60,578 bases of DNA. Source: Veronia pacifica. GTDB lineage: Bacteria; Pseudomonadota; Gammaproteobacteria; Enterobacterales; Vibrionaceae. The translations under genes were made by a program, and so were the position numbers. The stretch spans positions 1 through 60,578 of the forward strand of contig NZ_LYBM01000035.1 in assembly GCF_001707825.1 (NCBI RefSeq), given 5' to 3'. Of this stretch, positions 9,803-20,342 are shown in pieces (the first letter of the stretch is position 1; each line of letters begins with the position of its first letter). Under the pieces are notes generated by a model. That model did not search any database. It was not told the origin of the DNA and saw only the letters and a program-made list of their open reading frames with translations.

Positions 9803-10831
9803 TTGGCGGGATTGGTTGAAAAAATCTGGTTTGATAACCATCCACTTGGCTGGCTGCTATCCCCCATGCTTTGGCCACTGAGTAAAGTATTCTCACTTGT
9901 TGCCAACAAACGGAGACAAGATTTTCTCCGTGGTGATTCAGATTGTTATCATGCGCCAGTACCCGTGGTGGTGGTCGGTAATATTACTGTCGGCGGCAAT
10001 GGTAAGACGCCTGTTGTGGTCTGGCTGGTGGAACAACTGAAAGCAAAGGGACTGAAACCGGGCGTAGTGTCCCGAGGATATGGAGGTAAAGCGCCGCATT
10101 ATCCGTATGTCCTTGAGCAATCTTCAACGGCGGAAGAGGCGGGCGATGAACCTGTCCTCATCGCCAGAAGAACAGGTGTACCTGTTGCTGTTTCTCCTGT
10201 GAGAGGCGATGCTGTTAAAGCTTTGCTGCCTAAGGGCGTCGATGTGATTGTTACCGATGATGGGTTACAACACTATCGGTTAGACAGAGATATTGAATTG
10301 GCCGTGGTTGACGGCAACCGACGTTTTGGCAATGAACAGATAATGCCGATGGGTCCATTGCGCGAGCCTGTCTCACGTTTGTCCGAGGTTGATTTTGTTA
10401 TCTGCAACGGCGGTGTCGCAGGTGACAACGAAATAGCGATGACGTTGAAGCCATCACTCGCTGTTAATCTCGCTACCGCTGAGACCAAATCAGTGGCCGA
10501 ACTTAGCCAGCAGGTTGCCATGGCGGGAATCGGGCACCCTGAGCGATTCTTCAACACCTTACGAAAGTTAGGCAGTCAGCTCGATAGTGTGCATGGCTTT
10601 ACCGACCACAAGGCGTTTGATATGAGTGCGCTGTGTACGCTGACCATAGGCAATCAGCAGCTTATTATGACTGAGAAAGATGCGGTAAAATGCCAGTCAT
10701 ACGCCAGAGAAAACAATATAGCGCATTGGTGGTATTTACCCGTCGATGCAGAGCTACCCGATCAGATGGCAGAGACCATCATAAACAAAGTATTGAGAGT
10801 GAAGGAAAAATATGGATCACCGACTGCATGA
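9803..10831 (+). CDS. lpxK: LpxK, tetraacyldisaccharide 4'-kinase
   Basis: LpxK phosphorylates the 4' position of the lipid A disaccharide precursor on the inner face of the inner membrane (Raetz pathway). The protein has 342 residues. It shows the N-terminal amphipathic and hydrophobic region (about 10-30), the P-loop [14 protein letters not shown] (about 54-67), VVSRGYGGK, and [19 protein letters not shown], which contains the conserved DDGLQH motif. Translation appears to start at a TTG at 9803, only five bases after the msbA stop codon, and GGAGAG just before it serves as the ribosome site. The 3' end overlaps ycaR by 20 bases, which indicates translational coupling in the msbA-lpxK-ycaR-kdsB operon. 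Confidence 0.96.
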   Translation: MAGLVEKIWFDNHPLGWLLSPMLWPLSKVFSLVANKRRQDFLRGDSDCYHAPVPVVVVGNITVGGNGKTPVVVWLVEQLKAKGLKPGVVSRGYGGKAPHYPYVLEQSSTAEEAGDEPVLIARRTGVPVAVSPVRGDAVKALLPKGVDVIVTDDGLQHYRLDRDIELAVVDGNRRFGNEQIMPMGPLREPVSRLSEVDFVICNGGVAGDNEIAMTLKPSLAVNLATAETKSVAELSQQVAMAGIGHPERFFNTLRKLGSQLDSVHGFTDHKAFDMSALCTLTIGNQQLIMTEKDAVKCQSYARENNIAHWWYLPVDAELPDQMAETIINKVLRVKEKYGSPTA

Positions 10832-10994
10832 GATACTGGCTTGCCCAATTTGTAAGGGTAAGTTGAAGTATAACAAGGAAACTAAAGAGCTGATTTGTAA
10901 GTTTGACCGTCTCGCTTATCCAGTCCGTGATGGTATTCCGGTACTACTCTCTGAAGAAGCCAGAGAGATGACGTCAGAAGAGGTAGAAAAATGA
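10812..10994 (+). CDS. ycaR: YcaR-like Trm112-family zinc-ribbon protein
   Basis: A 60-residue member of the Trm112/YcaR family. The pattern [10 protein letters not shown] supplies a CxxC pair, and a further cysteine is in [12 protein letters not shown], followed by RDGIPVLL, the hallmark of this family. Its start lies inside the lpxK coding sequence (20-base overlap) and its stop overlaps the kdsB start codon by four bases (ATGA), so it is translationally coupled on both sides. The position between lpxK and kdsB is conserved in enterobacteria and vibrios. Trm112 proteins in other organisms are methyltransferase activators; the role of YcaR is not firmly known. Confidence 0.93.
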   Translation: MDHRLHEILACPICKGKLKYNKETKELICKFDRLAYPVRDGIPVLLSEEAREMTSEEVEK

Positions 10995-11736
10995 ATTTTA
11001 CCGTCGTGATCCCAGCCCGTTATGATTCGAGTCGCTTGCCCGGCAAGCACTGGCGGATATTGGCGGAAAGCCAATGGTGCAATGGGTTTACGAACAGTCT
11101 GTAAAATCTGGCGCAACGCGGGTGATTGTTGCCACTGACGACCAGAGAATCGTTGATGCCGTGGAGGCTTTTGGTGGAGAGGCCTGCATGACAAGTGCAG
11201 ACCATCAGTCTGGCACAGAGCGACTGGCTGAAGTCATTGAGGTTTTTCAGTTGGCAGACGATGAATTGATTATCAATGTGCAGGGTGATGAGCCCTTGAT
11301 TCCGCCTGCTGTAATTCGTCAGGTGGCAGAGAATCTCAGTCAAAGTAAAGCGCCAATGGCGACGCTGGCTATCAACATCGACCACAAAGATGAGGTGTTT
11401 AACCCGAATGTCGTCAAGGTAGTGACAGACAAAGAGGGTTATGCGATTTACTTCAGCCGTGCCACCATCCCTTGGGATCGCAATAACTTCTCCAAAGATC
11501 CGATCGAAGTACACAATGATCTTAAGCGTCATATTGGTATTTATGGCTATCGCGCTGGGTTTATTGGCAAGTACATCGGTTGGGAGCCAAGCCCAATTGA
11601 ACGCATTGAGAGCTTAGAGCAACTGCGTGTTCTCTGGTATGGAGAAAAAATCCACGTCGATGTGGCCATCGAGGTTCCACCACCTGGTGTTGATACGCCA
11701 GAAGATCTTGAAAACGTACGTCAGCTATTAGCTTGA
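10991..11736 (+). CDS. kdsB: KdsB, CMP-Kdo synthetase, with one-base frameshift
   Basis: KdsB (3-deoxy-manno-octulosonate cytidylyltransferase) activates Kdo as CMP-Kdo for LPS inner core synthesis. The gene starts at 10991 with [19 protein letters not shown], the nucleotide-binding N-terminus. The frame is then lost at 11045-11046: adding one A to the AA there gives [18 protein letters not shown] and joins the second frame, which runs to 11736. The repaired protein is 248 residues, exactly the E. coli length. The second part contains [10 protein letters not shown], a conserved active-site segment, and [12 protein letters not shown]. It overlaps ycaR by four bases. Read as it stands, the longest open frame begins only at about 11074 and would lack the nucleotide-binding loop. 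Confidence 0.93.
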
Positions 11737-11781
11737 TTCCTTCTCTCAAAAGAGAAGTGGGCTGGAGTTTTTAAGCCAAAT

Positions 11782-11810
11782 AAAAAAGGAAGCTGAGGCT
11801 TCCTTTTTTC
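11782..11810 (+). terminator. Terminator after kdsB
   Basis: AAAAAAGGAAGC pairs with GCTTCCTTTTTT around a short GAG loop, ending in a T-run. It closes the msbA-lpxK-ycaR-kdsB operon and could also act on the convergent elyC transcript. Confidence 0.85.
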
Positions 11811-11886
11811 GTGTCACTCAAATTTTCTGAGGTTAAGACAATCGAAAACTTCCGAAGCCACTCAAGCCTACCATGAAAAGCACAAC

Positions 11887-12696
11887 CTAATTAACAGACA
11901 CCTTGGTCGGGATAGTCTCTGGCGTCTCTTCGATAGTGGTGATGTAATTCCTCAGTCTTTGCCAAAGTTGCCCCAACTTCTCATGCCAGTATTTCTCAAA
12001 CTGCTCCAGATACTGTGCACGCGGTGAATATTTTATCCACGGCTGTTTGATTTCCTTCTGAGCCAGAAAATTAGTTGGCGCCGGAATTGGGTTCAGGCCT
12101 GCACTTCGAAAATCATACATAGCGCGCTCCATATGATTGGCAGACGTGACAAGCACCAGGTTACTGTCGCCAACTACCGAGGCGGCCTGCATGGCTTCCT
12201 CCCAGGTATCTTTGGCTGTTTCAAGCAGCATGATTTTGTTTTTATTGACGCCTAAAGCTATGGCAACCCGCGCAAGTGCCCGGGCATGACTGACTTCATA
12301 GCCGCCGTCATAACCGGAGAGAATCATCTCTGAATTCGGGTACATACGATGAATACGTATACCCTCAGCAAGGCGCATCAGGGCAGTACGAGACAGCTCA
12401 GACGTTGGAGGTATCGAATCATCAACCACATGGCTGTGTCCAAGTACCATCACGAAATCAACCGGAGTATCTGTGGGTAGGAAACCTGAGTATTTTCTCT
12501 CCTGTGGCAGTAATAATGAAGAGGTCAATGGCTGAAAAGATGCCAGTGCAATCCCTGCCAGTGAGAGGAAAACCAGAAATGTGCCCGCACCACGTCGGTT
12601 GGTAAACCAACAAAGAAAAAGTCCCAAAAAGCCAATAATAAGCAAGGCGGGTAGCGGCATGAGCAGTGTACTAATAAGTTTTTTTATTTCAAACAT
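11887..12696 (-). CDS. elyC: ElyC-like envelope biogenesis factor (DUF218)
   Basis: A 269-residue inner-membrane protein with two N-terminal membrane segments (starting ISTLLMPLPALLIIGFLGLF and GTFLVFLSLAGIALASF) and a C-terminal DUF218/SanA-YdcF-type domain. Domain motifs are VDFVMVLGHSHVVDD, AEGIRIHRMYPNSEMILSG, KDTWEEAMQA, and LVTSANHMERAMYDF with the conserved asparagine-histidine. In E. coli ElyC affects peptidoglycan and lipid-carrier metabolism. The ATG at 12696 was chosen because an extension to 12720 would need a TTG start and adds residues absent from relatives. The divergent cmoM-mukFEB genes reproduce the elyC-cmoM-muk order of E. coli, which supports orthology. Confidence 0.85.
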   Translation of the reverse strand: MFEIKKLISTLLMPLPALLIIGFLGLFLCWFTNRRGAGTFLVFLSLAGIALASFQPLTSSLLLPQERKYSGFLPTDTPVDFVMVLGHSHVVDDSIPPTSELSRTALMRLAEGIRIHRMYPNSEMILSGYDGGYEVSHARALARVAIALGVNKNKIMLLETAKDTWEEAMQAASVVGDSNLVLVTSANHMERAMYDFRSAGLNPIPAPTNFLAQKEIKQPWIKYSPRAQYLEQFEKYWHEKLGQLWQRLRNYITTIEETPETIPTKVSVN

Positions 12697-12810
12697 GCAA
12701 TGTGGCCGAAATGTAGTCAAACGGAGGGCATTTGCTGCATCAAACCTTTATTAACGGCTGGCTTGTGAGAAAATAGAAGTCCCTTTCCTGATAATGATAA
12801 CGAAGCCATT

Positions 12811-13590
12811 GTGACTGAGGATAGAAATTTCGACGACATCGCCCACAAATTTGTCAAAAACATTTACGGATCGGGCAAAGGTGAGATTCGACAAGCTGTT
12901 GTTTGGCAGGATATTGAACAAATTCTTGATGTTTTAGACGACAGCAAGCCCTTGAATGTGCTTGATGCTGGTGGCGGCGTCGGTCAGTTATCTCAGTTAA
13001 TCGCAAAAGAAGGGCACAAGGTCACATTATGCGACCTTTCGACAGAGATGCTTGAGCTTGCTAGAACTCAGATCACAGAAAATGGCTTGATGGATCAGTA
13101 TCGTCTCGTACATTGTGCGGTTCAGGACATAAAACAGCACATTGCTCAGCCTGCTGAGCTGGTGTTGTTCCACGCTGTAATGGAATGGCTCAGCGATCCC
13201 AAATCGGCGCTGGAGATTTTGTTGGATCAGGTAGCCCCCGGTGGTGTTGCCTCGGTCATGTTTTATAACCAGAACGGATTACTGTTCAAAAACCTGATAT
13301 GTGGAAATCTGAAACATGTTGAAGAGGGTATGCCGCATCGCAAGCGTTTTAAATTGCAGCCTCAGCAGGGATTAAATCCCGAGGAGGTCTATCAGTGGAT
13401 AGAGCAGGCTGGTTTTAACATTTTGGGTAAGAGCGGCGTTCGGACCTTTCACGACTACATGCGTGATACCCGGACGGGCGACTTCACTTTTGAACAGGTA
13501 CTGGCAATGGAGCAAAAGCTCTGCCGTCAGGAACCTTTTGTCTCTCTGGGGCGATATATCCATGTCTGGGCACAAAAACCCAAGAGCTGA
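12811..13590 (+). CDS. cmoM: CmoM, tRNA 5-carboxymethoxyuridine methyltransferase
   Basis: A 259-residue class I SAM-dependent methyltransferase (formerly SmtA) that methylates cmo5U34 of certain tRNAs to its methyl ester. The N-terminus DRNFDDIAHKFVKNIYGS is typical. SAM motif I is NVLDAGGGVGQLS (about 49-61) and the acidic end of strand 2 is VTLCDLSTEMLE. AELVLFHAVMEWLSDP lies where motif IV is expected. Translation starts at GTG 12811. The length is close to the 261 residues of the E. coli protein. It lies 37 bases upstream of mukF, the same arrangement as in E. coli, and is probably cotranscribed with mukFEB. Confidence 0.93.
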   Translation: MTEDRNFDDIAHKFVKNIYGSGKGEIRQAVVWQDIEQILDVLDDSKPLNVLDAGGGVGQLSQLIAKEGHKVTLCDLSTEMLELARTQITENGLMDQYRLVHCAVQDIKQHIAQPAELVLFHAVMEWLSDPKSALEILLDQVAPGGVASVMFYNQNGLLFKNLICGNLKHVEEGMPHRKRFKLQPQQGLNPEEVYQWIEQAGFNILGKSGVRTFHDYMRDTRTGDFTFEQVLAMEQKLCRQEPFVSLGRYIHVWAQKPKS

Positions 13591-13627
13591 CAGCAACATA
13601 TTATAAGTATTACAACAAGGTAAACGG

Positions 13628-14950
13628 ATGAGTGAATACTCTCAGACCGTTCCTGAGTTGGTTGGTTGGGTAAAACAGCATGATTTTTCCCTCAACCTGC
13701 CGCCGGAACGGCTGGCTTTTCTTCTCGCTATTGCTGCCCTCAGTGGTGACAAATTTGATGAGGAGTTGGGCGAGGGGGAGCTGGTAGATGCATTTCGCAT
13801 TGTCAGCGACCACTTTGGCCAAAGCAAAGAAACAATCGCCTTCAGGGCAAACAACACAATCAATGATATGGTTCGCAGCCGCCTCTTGAGTCGTTTTACC
13901 AGTGAAATGACTGAAGGCGCGAGCATTTATCGTCTTACACCGCTTGCACTGGGGATCAGCGATTACTATTCCCGTCACCGCGAATACAGCTCACTCAAGT
14001 TGTCTGTGCAGCTATCTATGGTGGCTGGTGAGATCAACAAAGCGCTGGATGCGGCCAGTGAGGACGGCGATGCCGATTTCTGGTACCGCAATGTCTACAG
14101 CGTGCTGAAATTTTCGGTTGCCGAGATATTTGATCGTATCGACCTCAATCAGCGAGTGATGGACGAGCAGCAACAGAAAGTGAAAGAGGATATTGCCGAA
14201 CTGCTTAATCAGGATTGGCAAGCGGCGATCGCTAACTGTGAACAGCTGCTGAATGAAACCTCAAGCACGTTGCGCGAATTACAGGACACGCTGCAGTCGG
14301 CGGGCGATCAACTTCAGAGCCAGCTTCTCAACATTCAGGAATATACCTATCCACGGGACGACCTCGATTTTGTAGACGCCATGATCCATAGCCTGCAATC
14401 CAAGCTGGATCGCATCATAAACTGGGGTCAACAAGCCATCGATCTCTGGATTGGTTACGACCGGCACGTGCATAAGTTCATCCGTAATGCCATTGATATG
14501 GATAAGAACCGTGCGTTCAGCCAGCGTCTGCGACAGTCCGTCACAGATTATTTCGACAATCCATGGTTGCTGACGTATGCCGATGCCGAACGTCTTCTCG
14601 ACATGCGTGATGAGGCACTGGTGCTCAGAGATGATGAAGTGACCGGTGAAATGCCTGCAGAGGTGGAATTCGAAGAATTAAGTCTGGTCAACGACCAATT
14701 GAGCGATCAGATCGCCGAGATGCTCTCACGTCACCGTGCAAACGGTGGAGTGATTGATTTGGGCACCTTATTGAAAAACTATTTGGCTCAGCATCCACAG
14801 GCCCGCCATTTTGACTTGGCGAGAATTGTGATTAATCAGGCAGTGCGAATGGGATATTCGCAATCAGATCTGAACGCTATTCAGCCTGACTGGAAAGAAA
14901 TCAACGAATACGGAGCCAGGGTACAAGCAAATGTCATTGATAAATATTGA
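13628..14950 (+). CDS. mukF: MukF, kleisin subunit of MukBEF
   Basis: MukF is the kleisin that bridges MukB heads and recruits MukE in the chromosome-organising MukBEF complex. The protein has 440 residues, the usual length. It begins with the winged-helix dimerisation domain ([19 protein letters not shown], about 1-120), continues with a helical middle region that has coiled-coil character (about 180-300), and ends with the MukE/MukB-binding part. The ATG at 13628 follows an AAGG site. The 3' end overlaps the mukE start by 20 bases, which implies translational coupling. No odd features. Confidence 0.97.
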   Translation: MSEYSQTVPELVGWVKQHDFSLNLPPERLAFLLAIAALSGDKFDEELGEGELVDAFRIVSDHFGQSKETIAFRANNTINDMVRSRLLSRFTSEMTEGASIYRLTPLALGISDYYSRHREYSSLKLSVQLSMVAGEINKALDAASEDGDADFWYRNVYSVLKFSVAEIFDRIDLNQRVMDEQQQKVKEDIAELLNQDWQAAIANCEQLLNETSSTLRELQDTLQSAGDQLQSQLLNIQEYTYPRDDLDFVDAMIHSLQSKLDRIINWGQQAIDLWIGYDRHVHKFIRNAIDMDKNRAFSQRLRQSVTDYFDNPWLLTYADAERLLDMRDEALVLRDDEVTGEMPAEVEFEELSLVNDQLSDQIAEMLSRHRANGGVIDLGTLLKNYLAQHPQARHFDLARIVINQAVRMGYSQSDLNAIQPDWKEINEYGARVQANVIDKY

Positions 14951-15638
14951 AGAACACCTGCCGGAAGAATTGGCGAAAGCTCTTGCCAACCCATTATTCC
15001 CGGCACTTGACAGTGTGTTGCGCGCTGGCCGCCATATTGCCAGTGAGGACATGGATAACCATGCCTATTTAGTCGAATTTGAAACCGCGCTTGCACGATT
15101 TTACCAAAGATATAACACCGAACTGGTGCGCGCCCCGGAAGGGTTTTTTTACCTCAGGCCTCGTTCAACGGCATTGATTGGTCGCAGCGTGTTATCAGAA
15201 TTGGACATGTTAGTGGGAAAAGTCTTGTGCTTTCTCTACCTCAGCCCAGAGCGGTTGGCACAGGAAGGCATCTTTTCCACGCAGGAGTTGTTTGATGAAC
15301 TGCTGACACTTGCTGATGAGAAAAAACTGATGAAGCTGGTGACAAATCGGGCGATAGGCTCAGATCTGGATCGCGGCAAGTTATACGACAAAGTGAAAAC
15401 CTCACTGCGTCGCCTTCGCCGTATCGGGATGATTATTCCAGTGGGCGATAACGGTAAATTCCGAGTCAGCGAAGCCACATTCCGGTTTGGCGCAGATGTC
15501 AGAGTCGGTGACGATGCCAAAGAAGCGCAGCTTCGTCTGATCCGAGACGGTGAAGCTGTGGTCCATTCACAGGAACACGCTCAGGGCAGCCTGCTTGATA
15601 ATGCAGAACAAGAAGAACACGTGGGAGATGAGGCATGA
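14931..15638 (+). CDS. mukE: MukE subunit of MukBEF
   Basis: MukE is the small winged-helix (KITE) subunit that dimerises and binds MukF. It has 235 residues, in line with the family. Recognisable segments are [20 protein letters not shown] near the N-terminus, [20 protein letters not shown], and the conserved [17 protein letters not shown] followed by [20 protein letters not shown]. The C-terminal end is acidic and poorly conserved. The gene overlaps mukF by 20 bases and mukB by four (ATGA), so the three genes form one translationally coupled unit. Confidence 0.97.
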   Translation: MSLINIEEHLPEELAKALANPLFPALDSVLRAGRHIASEDMDNHAYLVEFETALARFYQRYNTELVRAPEGFFYLRPRSTALIGRSVLSELDMLVGKVLCFLYLSPERLAQEGIFSTQELFDELLTLADEKKLMKLVTNRAIGSDLDRGKLYDKVKTSLRRLRRIGMIIPVGDNGKFRVSEATFRFGADVRVGDDAKEAQLRLIRDGEAVVHSQEHAQGSLLDNAEQEEHVGDEA

Positions 15639-18600
15639 TACAACGCGGTAAATACCAATCGTTGACCATGGTTAACTGGAACGGCTTTTTTGCCCGAACC
15701 TTTGATATCGACAGCCTGGTCACGACACTTTCCGGCGGTAATGGCGCGGGTAAATCCACCACAATGGCGGCGTTTATCACGTCTCTCATCCCTGACCAGA
15801 CGTTGCTTCACTTCCGGAATACCACAGAGGCGGGCAGTTCAAGCTCGTCTGCAGATAAGGGTTTACACGGTAAGCTGAAACCCGGTGCCTGTTATGCGGC
15901 ATTGGAAGTGATTAATTCACGTAATCAGCGTCTGCTGTTTGCTGTTCGGCTCCAACAAGTGGCGGGCCGTGATAAAAAAGTAGATATCAAACCCTTCATT
16001 ATTCAAGGTTTACCTAGCCATGTTAAACCGACTGATGTACTGATTGAGAATATTTCAGATTCACAGGTCAGGATCCGTCAAATCAACGAAGTGAAAGAAG
16101 CGGTGACACAATACGACACGGCTCACTTCAAAGCGTTTAACTCGGTCACTGAGTACCACGCCCAAATGTTCGATTTGGGTGCACTGCCGAAAAAACTGCG
16201 TTCGCAAAGCGATCGCTCAAAGTTCTACCGCTTGATTGAAGCCTCGCTTTATGGCGGGATCTCCAGTGCGATCACCAAGTCATTGCGTGACTACCTGCTG
16301 CCACAAAATGGCGGGGTGAAAAAAGCGTTTCAGGATATGGAAGTGGCATTGCGTGAAAACCGCATGACCATGGAAGCCATCAAACTGACCCAACGCGACC
16401 GCGACCTGTTTAAGCACCTGATCAGCGAAGCAACGAATTATGTTGCTTCTGATTATATGCGTCATGCTAACGAGCGCCGCAAGAAACTCGAACTTGCCCT
16501 TAAATACCGTGGCGAAGTCATGGGCTCTCGTCTTCAACTCGATGATAAACGGCACTCAGCGGGTGTGATGGCCGACGAACTTGAAGGTTTGACCGACAAC
16601 CAGTCGCACCTTGAGCAAGATCATCAGGCGGCTTCAGATCACCTGCAGCTGGTGCAGACGGCGGTGAGGCAACAGGAGAAAGTCGAACGCTACCAGGACG
16701 ACCTTGAAGAACTGGCCGAACGCCTCGAAGAGCAGATGATGGTGGTAGAAGAAGCCACCGAGCAATTGACTGTTGCGGAAGAGCAGGTCACTCACGCTGA
16801 AGAGGAGGTGGATAGCCTCAAAACTCAGCTGGCCGATTACCAACAGGCGTTAGATGTTCAGCAAACCCGTGCGCTTCAGTATCAGCAAGCTGTGCAGGCA
16901 CTGGAAAAAGCCCGTGCGTTGACCAACAACAGCGCGCTCAGTCAGGACAATGCTGCTGCGCAATTGCAGGAAACAAAGGCTGAAGAAGAATCCCTGACTT
17001 CATCTGTCCTGAGCCTGAAACATCGCCTCGATTTATCCTCTGCTGCCGTTGAGCAGTTTGATAAAGGATTGGCTCTGGTTCGCCGAGTGGCCGGGGAAGT
17101 GTCACGTGAGGAAGCGGGCAGTAAGGCCCGTGAATTGGTGGCAACTCATCGTGAATTTACCATGCTGGCGTCAAATGCCGAACAGCTCAAAGCTCAACAT
17201 CGCGATCTTGAACGTCAGGTAAGAAGCCTTAAACAGGCTCAGGAACTTGCTGACAGCTTTAAGCGCAGCCATGCGGTGGATGTTCGCAGTGAAGCGGATA
17301 TTGAAGCTGAACAAGAAAACCTCGACGCGCGTCTCGAGCAAATAGAAGAAACCCTATCTGGTAAACAAGATAAAAGCCGTGAATTGCAACGCAATGAGAA
17401 AGACATTGTGGCTAATATTCAGGCATTGGAGAGCCGGGCTCCTGCGTGGATCCATGCAAACGAGGCACTGGAAAAACTGAGTGAGCAGACAGAGACTGAG
17501 CTCTATGACAGCCGTTCGGTACTGGATACCATGCAGTCTGTGAGTGCTCAGGAGCGTGAAGTAACGGTCGAACGGGACCGTCTTTCAGCAGAAAAGTCGG
17601 CACTGGAAGCTGAGATTGAGCGTCTTGGTCAGCCGGGAGGCAGCGACGATGCGCGCCTCAAATCTCTTGCTGATACGCTGGGTGGCACCCTGTTATCTGA
17701 AATTTATGACGATATCACGCTTGATGACGCGCCTTACTTCAGTGCGCTTTACGGCCCAGCTCGCCACGCGATTGTGGTGCCTGATCTGAAAGGGATCAAA
17801 GAAAAACTGGTTGATATCGACGATTGCCCCGATGATCTTTACGTCATTGAAGGTGAGGCTGACGGTTTTGATGACAGCGTGTTTGATTCTGACGAGCTGG
17901 AGGGAGCGGTTTGTGTTCATTTGAATGATCGCCAGCTTCGTTATTCCCGCTTCCCCAAAGTGCCATTGTTTGGTCGAGCTGCCCGTGAACATCGTCTCGA
18001 CAGTTTACGCGAAAAGCGTGAAGAGCTGGTTGAGAGCTATGCCAAGGCATCGTTTGATGCACAAAAGCTACATCGTTTGACGCATAGCTTTAACGCATTT
18101 GTCTCAACCCATCTGCATGTGGCGTTTGAGCCAGATCCAGAGGCGGCGCTGAAAAAAGCACACGAAAAACGCAGTCAGCTGCAACGTGAACTGACTAAAA
18201 CCACCGAAGAGCGTAAACAACTCGAAAGCCAACTGAGGTCAGTGAAAGAGGGCATTAGCCAGCTTCATAAGCTGCAGCCAATGGTGGGCTTACTGGAAGA
18301 TGACACTCTGTCTGATCGTCTCGAAGAAGTCACTGCGCGTCTGGCTCAGGCAGATGACGCGCGTCATTTTGTCCGCGAACATGGTAAAGCACTCACCGCA
18401 TTGGAAGGACTGGTTTCCACGCTGGATAGAGATCCGGAGCAGTTTGATGCGTTGAAAGCTGACTATCAACACGCCGACAGCAAGCTGCAAGGGTTGAAGA
18501 AGCAGGTGTTTGCGCTGGCTGACTTGGTTGAGCGTCTTAATCACTTCGCTTATGCCGATGCGGTTGAGCTGCTCAATCAGAGCAGTGAACTCAGTGAGCA

Positions 18601-20097
18601 GCTCAAGAAAAAGCTTGAGGATGCGGAACGTGTGCGTACCCGCGCCCGTGATGATGTGAAGCAGGTCAGACAGCAAACCAATCAATACAATCAGTTGTTG
18701 ATCACTCTGAAAACATCACATCAGGCCAAACAGGAAACCATCACTGAATTTAAACGTGAGTTGGCAGAGCTTGGTGTACGTGCGGATGCCGATGCTGAAG
18801 AACGGGCACGCCTGCGTCGTGATGAGCTCATGATGCAACTGCAGCAGTCGCGCAGCGCAAGAGTGAACTGGAAAAGGGACTGACCTCGCTGGAACTTGAA
18901 ATGAAGTCTCTGGTGAAAAGCCTCAAAAAGGCAGGCAAAGAATATGCGGAAGTGCGTAAATTTGTTGTTAATGCCAAAGCAGGCTGGGTTGAGGTACTGA
19001 AAATTGCCCGTGACAGTGAGGTTGAAAAGCAGCTAAACCGTCGTGAAATGGCGTATATGTCTGCAGAGGAACTGCGTTCATTATCCGATAAATCACTGGG
19101 CGCATTGCGTCTTGCGGTAGCGGATAATGAAACACTGCGTGATGCACTGCGAGCGTCCGAAGATACCGCGCATCCAGAGCGTAAAGTGTTGTTTTATGTC
19201 GCTGTCTACACCCATCTGCGTGAGCGTATTCGCCACGATATCATTCGCACCGATGATCCGGTTGAAGCGATTGAAGAAATGGAAGTAGAGCTTGCCCGTT
19301 TGACCGAAGAACTGGCGCAGCGTGAGAAGCGACTGGCGATTAGCTCTGAGTCAGTGGCGAATATTATCCGCAAGACCATTCAGCGCGAGCAAAACCGGAT
19401 CCGTATGCTCAACCAGGGTTTGCAGAACATTTCGTTCGGTCAGGTGAAAGGCGTCCGCCTCAATGTCACTATCCGTGAAAGTCATGCCAAGCTGCTTAGC
19501 GGTCTGGCAGAACAGGCTGATCAGCATCAGGATTTGTTTGGCAACAACCGTCTGACCTTCTCAGAAGCGATGGCAAAACTGTTCCAGCGACTCAACATGC
19601 ATATTGATATGGGGCAACGCTCGCCACAAACCATGGGTGAAGAACTGCTGGATTACCGTAACTACCTTGAGCTGGGTATTGAAGTTAACCGCGGCACCGA
19701 TGGCTGGTTACGTGCAGAGTCTGGCGCGTTGTCTACGGGTGAGGCGATTGGTACTGGTCAGGCGATTCTGCTGATGGTTGTTCAAAGCTGGGAAGAAGAA
19801 TCCAGACGTCTGCGTGGTAAAGATGTGGTGCCGTGTCGTCTGTTGTTCCTTGATGAGGCAGCCCGACTGGATGCCAAATCAATCTCAACCCTGTTTGAGC
19901 TCTGTCATCGTCTCGATATGCAATTGTTGATTGCTGCACCGGAAAATATCAGCCCAGAGCAGGGAACCACCTATAAGTTGGTACGTAAGATATTTAATGA
20001 CAGGGAGCATGTTCATGTGGTCGGTTTAAGAGGATTTGGGGAATTAAAAGATACCCCTGAAATCGCCGAAGCACTGGAAGCTGCCAGCGAAATATAG
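15635..20097 (+). CDS. mukB: MukB, SMC-like ATPase, with one-base frameshift
   Basis: MukB is the SMC-like motor of MukBEF. The head has Walker [10 protein letters not shown] at residues 34-42, followed by long coiled coils (about 290-650 and 830-1110) around a hinge region (about 665-790, including [18 protein letters not shown]). The frame ends prematurely at 18883. Adding one A to the AA at 18859-18860 gives [18 protein letters not shown] and joins the second frame, in which the ABC signature [10 protein letters not shown] and Walker [15 protein letters not shown] sit before the stop at 20097. The repaired product would be 1487 residues, against 1486 in E. coli. If the frameshift were real, both the signature and Walker B would be lost. 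A terminator follows. Confidence 0.95.
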
Positions 20098-20125
20098 TCA
20101 ATTCTCTGATGATATCGCTCATTGT

Positions 20126-20152
20126 AAGCCTTCCTTCGGGGAGGCTTTTTTT
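20126..20152 (+). terminator. Terminator after mukB
   Basis: AAGCCTTCC and GGGAGGCTT form a stem around TTCG, followed by a run of seven or more T. It closes the cmoM-mukFEB unit. Confidence 0.9.
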
Positions 20153-20245
20153 CAGCATAATAGCCTTGTAACCTATTTATCTCAGCCTAATGAGGCTCGG
20201 TGAGTGCTGGTATTTAAATGGTTTTAAATCAGGGTAATGTGCGCG

Positions 20246-20274
20246 AAAAAAGGCAGCCGCGATGGCTGCCTTTT
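20246..20274 (-). terminator. Terminator after the rhlE-type helicase gene
   Basis: On the minus strand AAAAGGCAGCC pairs with GGCTGCCTTTTTT around ATCGC and ends in a T-run. It lies about 70 bases after the helicase stop codon. Confidence 0.85.
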
Positions 20275-20342
20275 CATCATTCCGACGGCAAAAGAACCGC
20301 CAGAGAACGGGTAGTTGTTGTCCGGTTAAAAGCAATTAAAAA

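Noticed and set aside
18861-18910. Programmed ribosomal frameshift in mukB
   Set aside because: No slippery heptamer or downstream structure fits, and relatives encode MukB in a single frame; a missing base explains it better.
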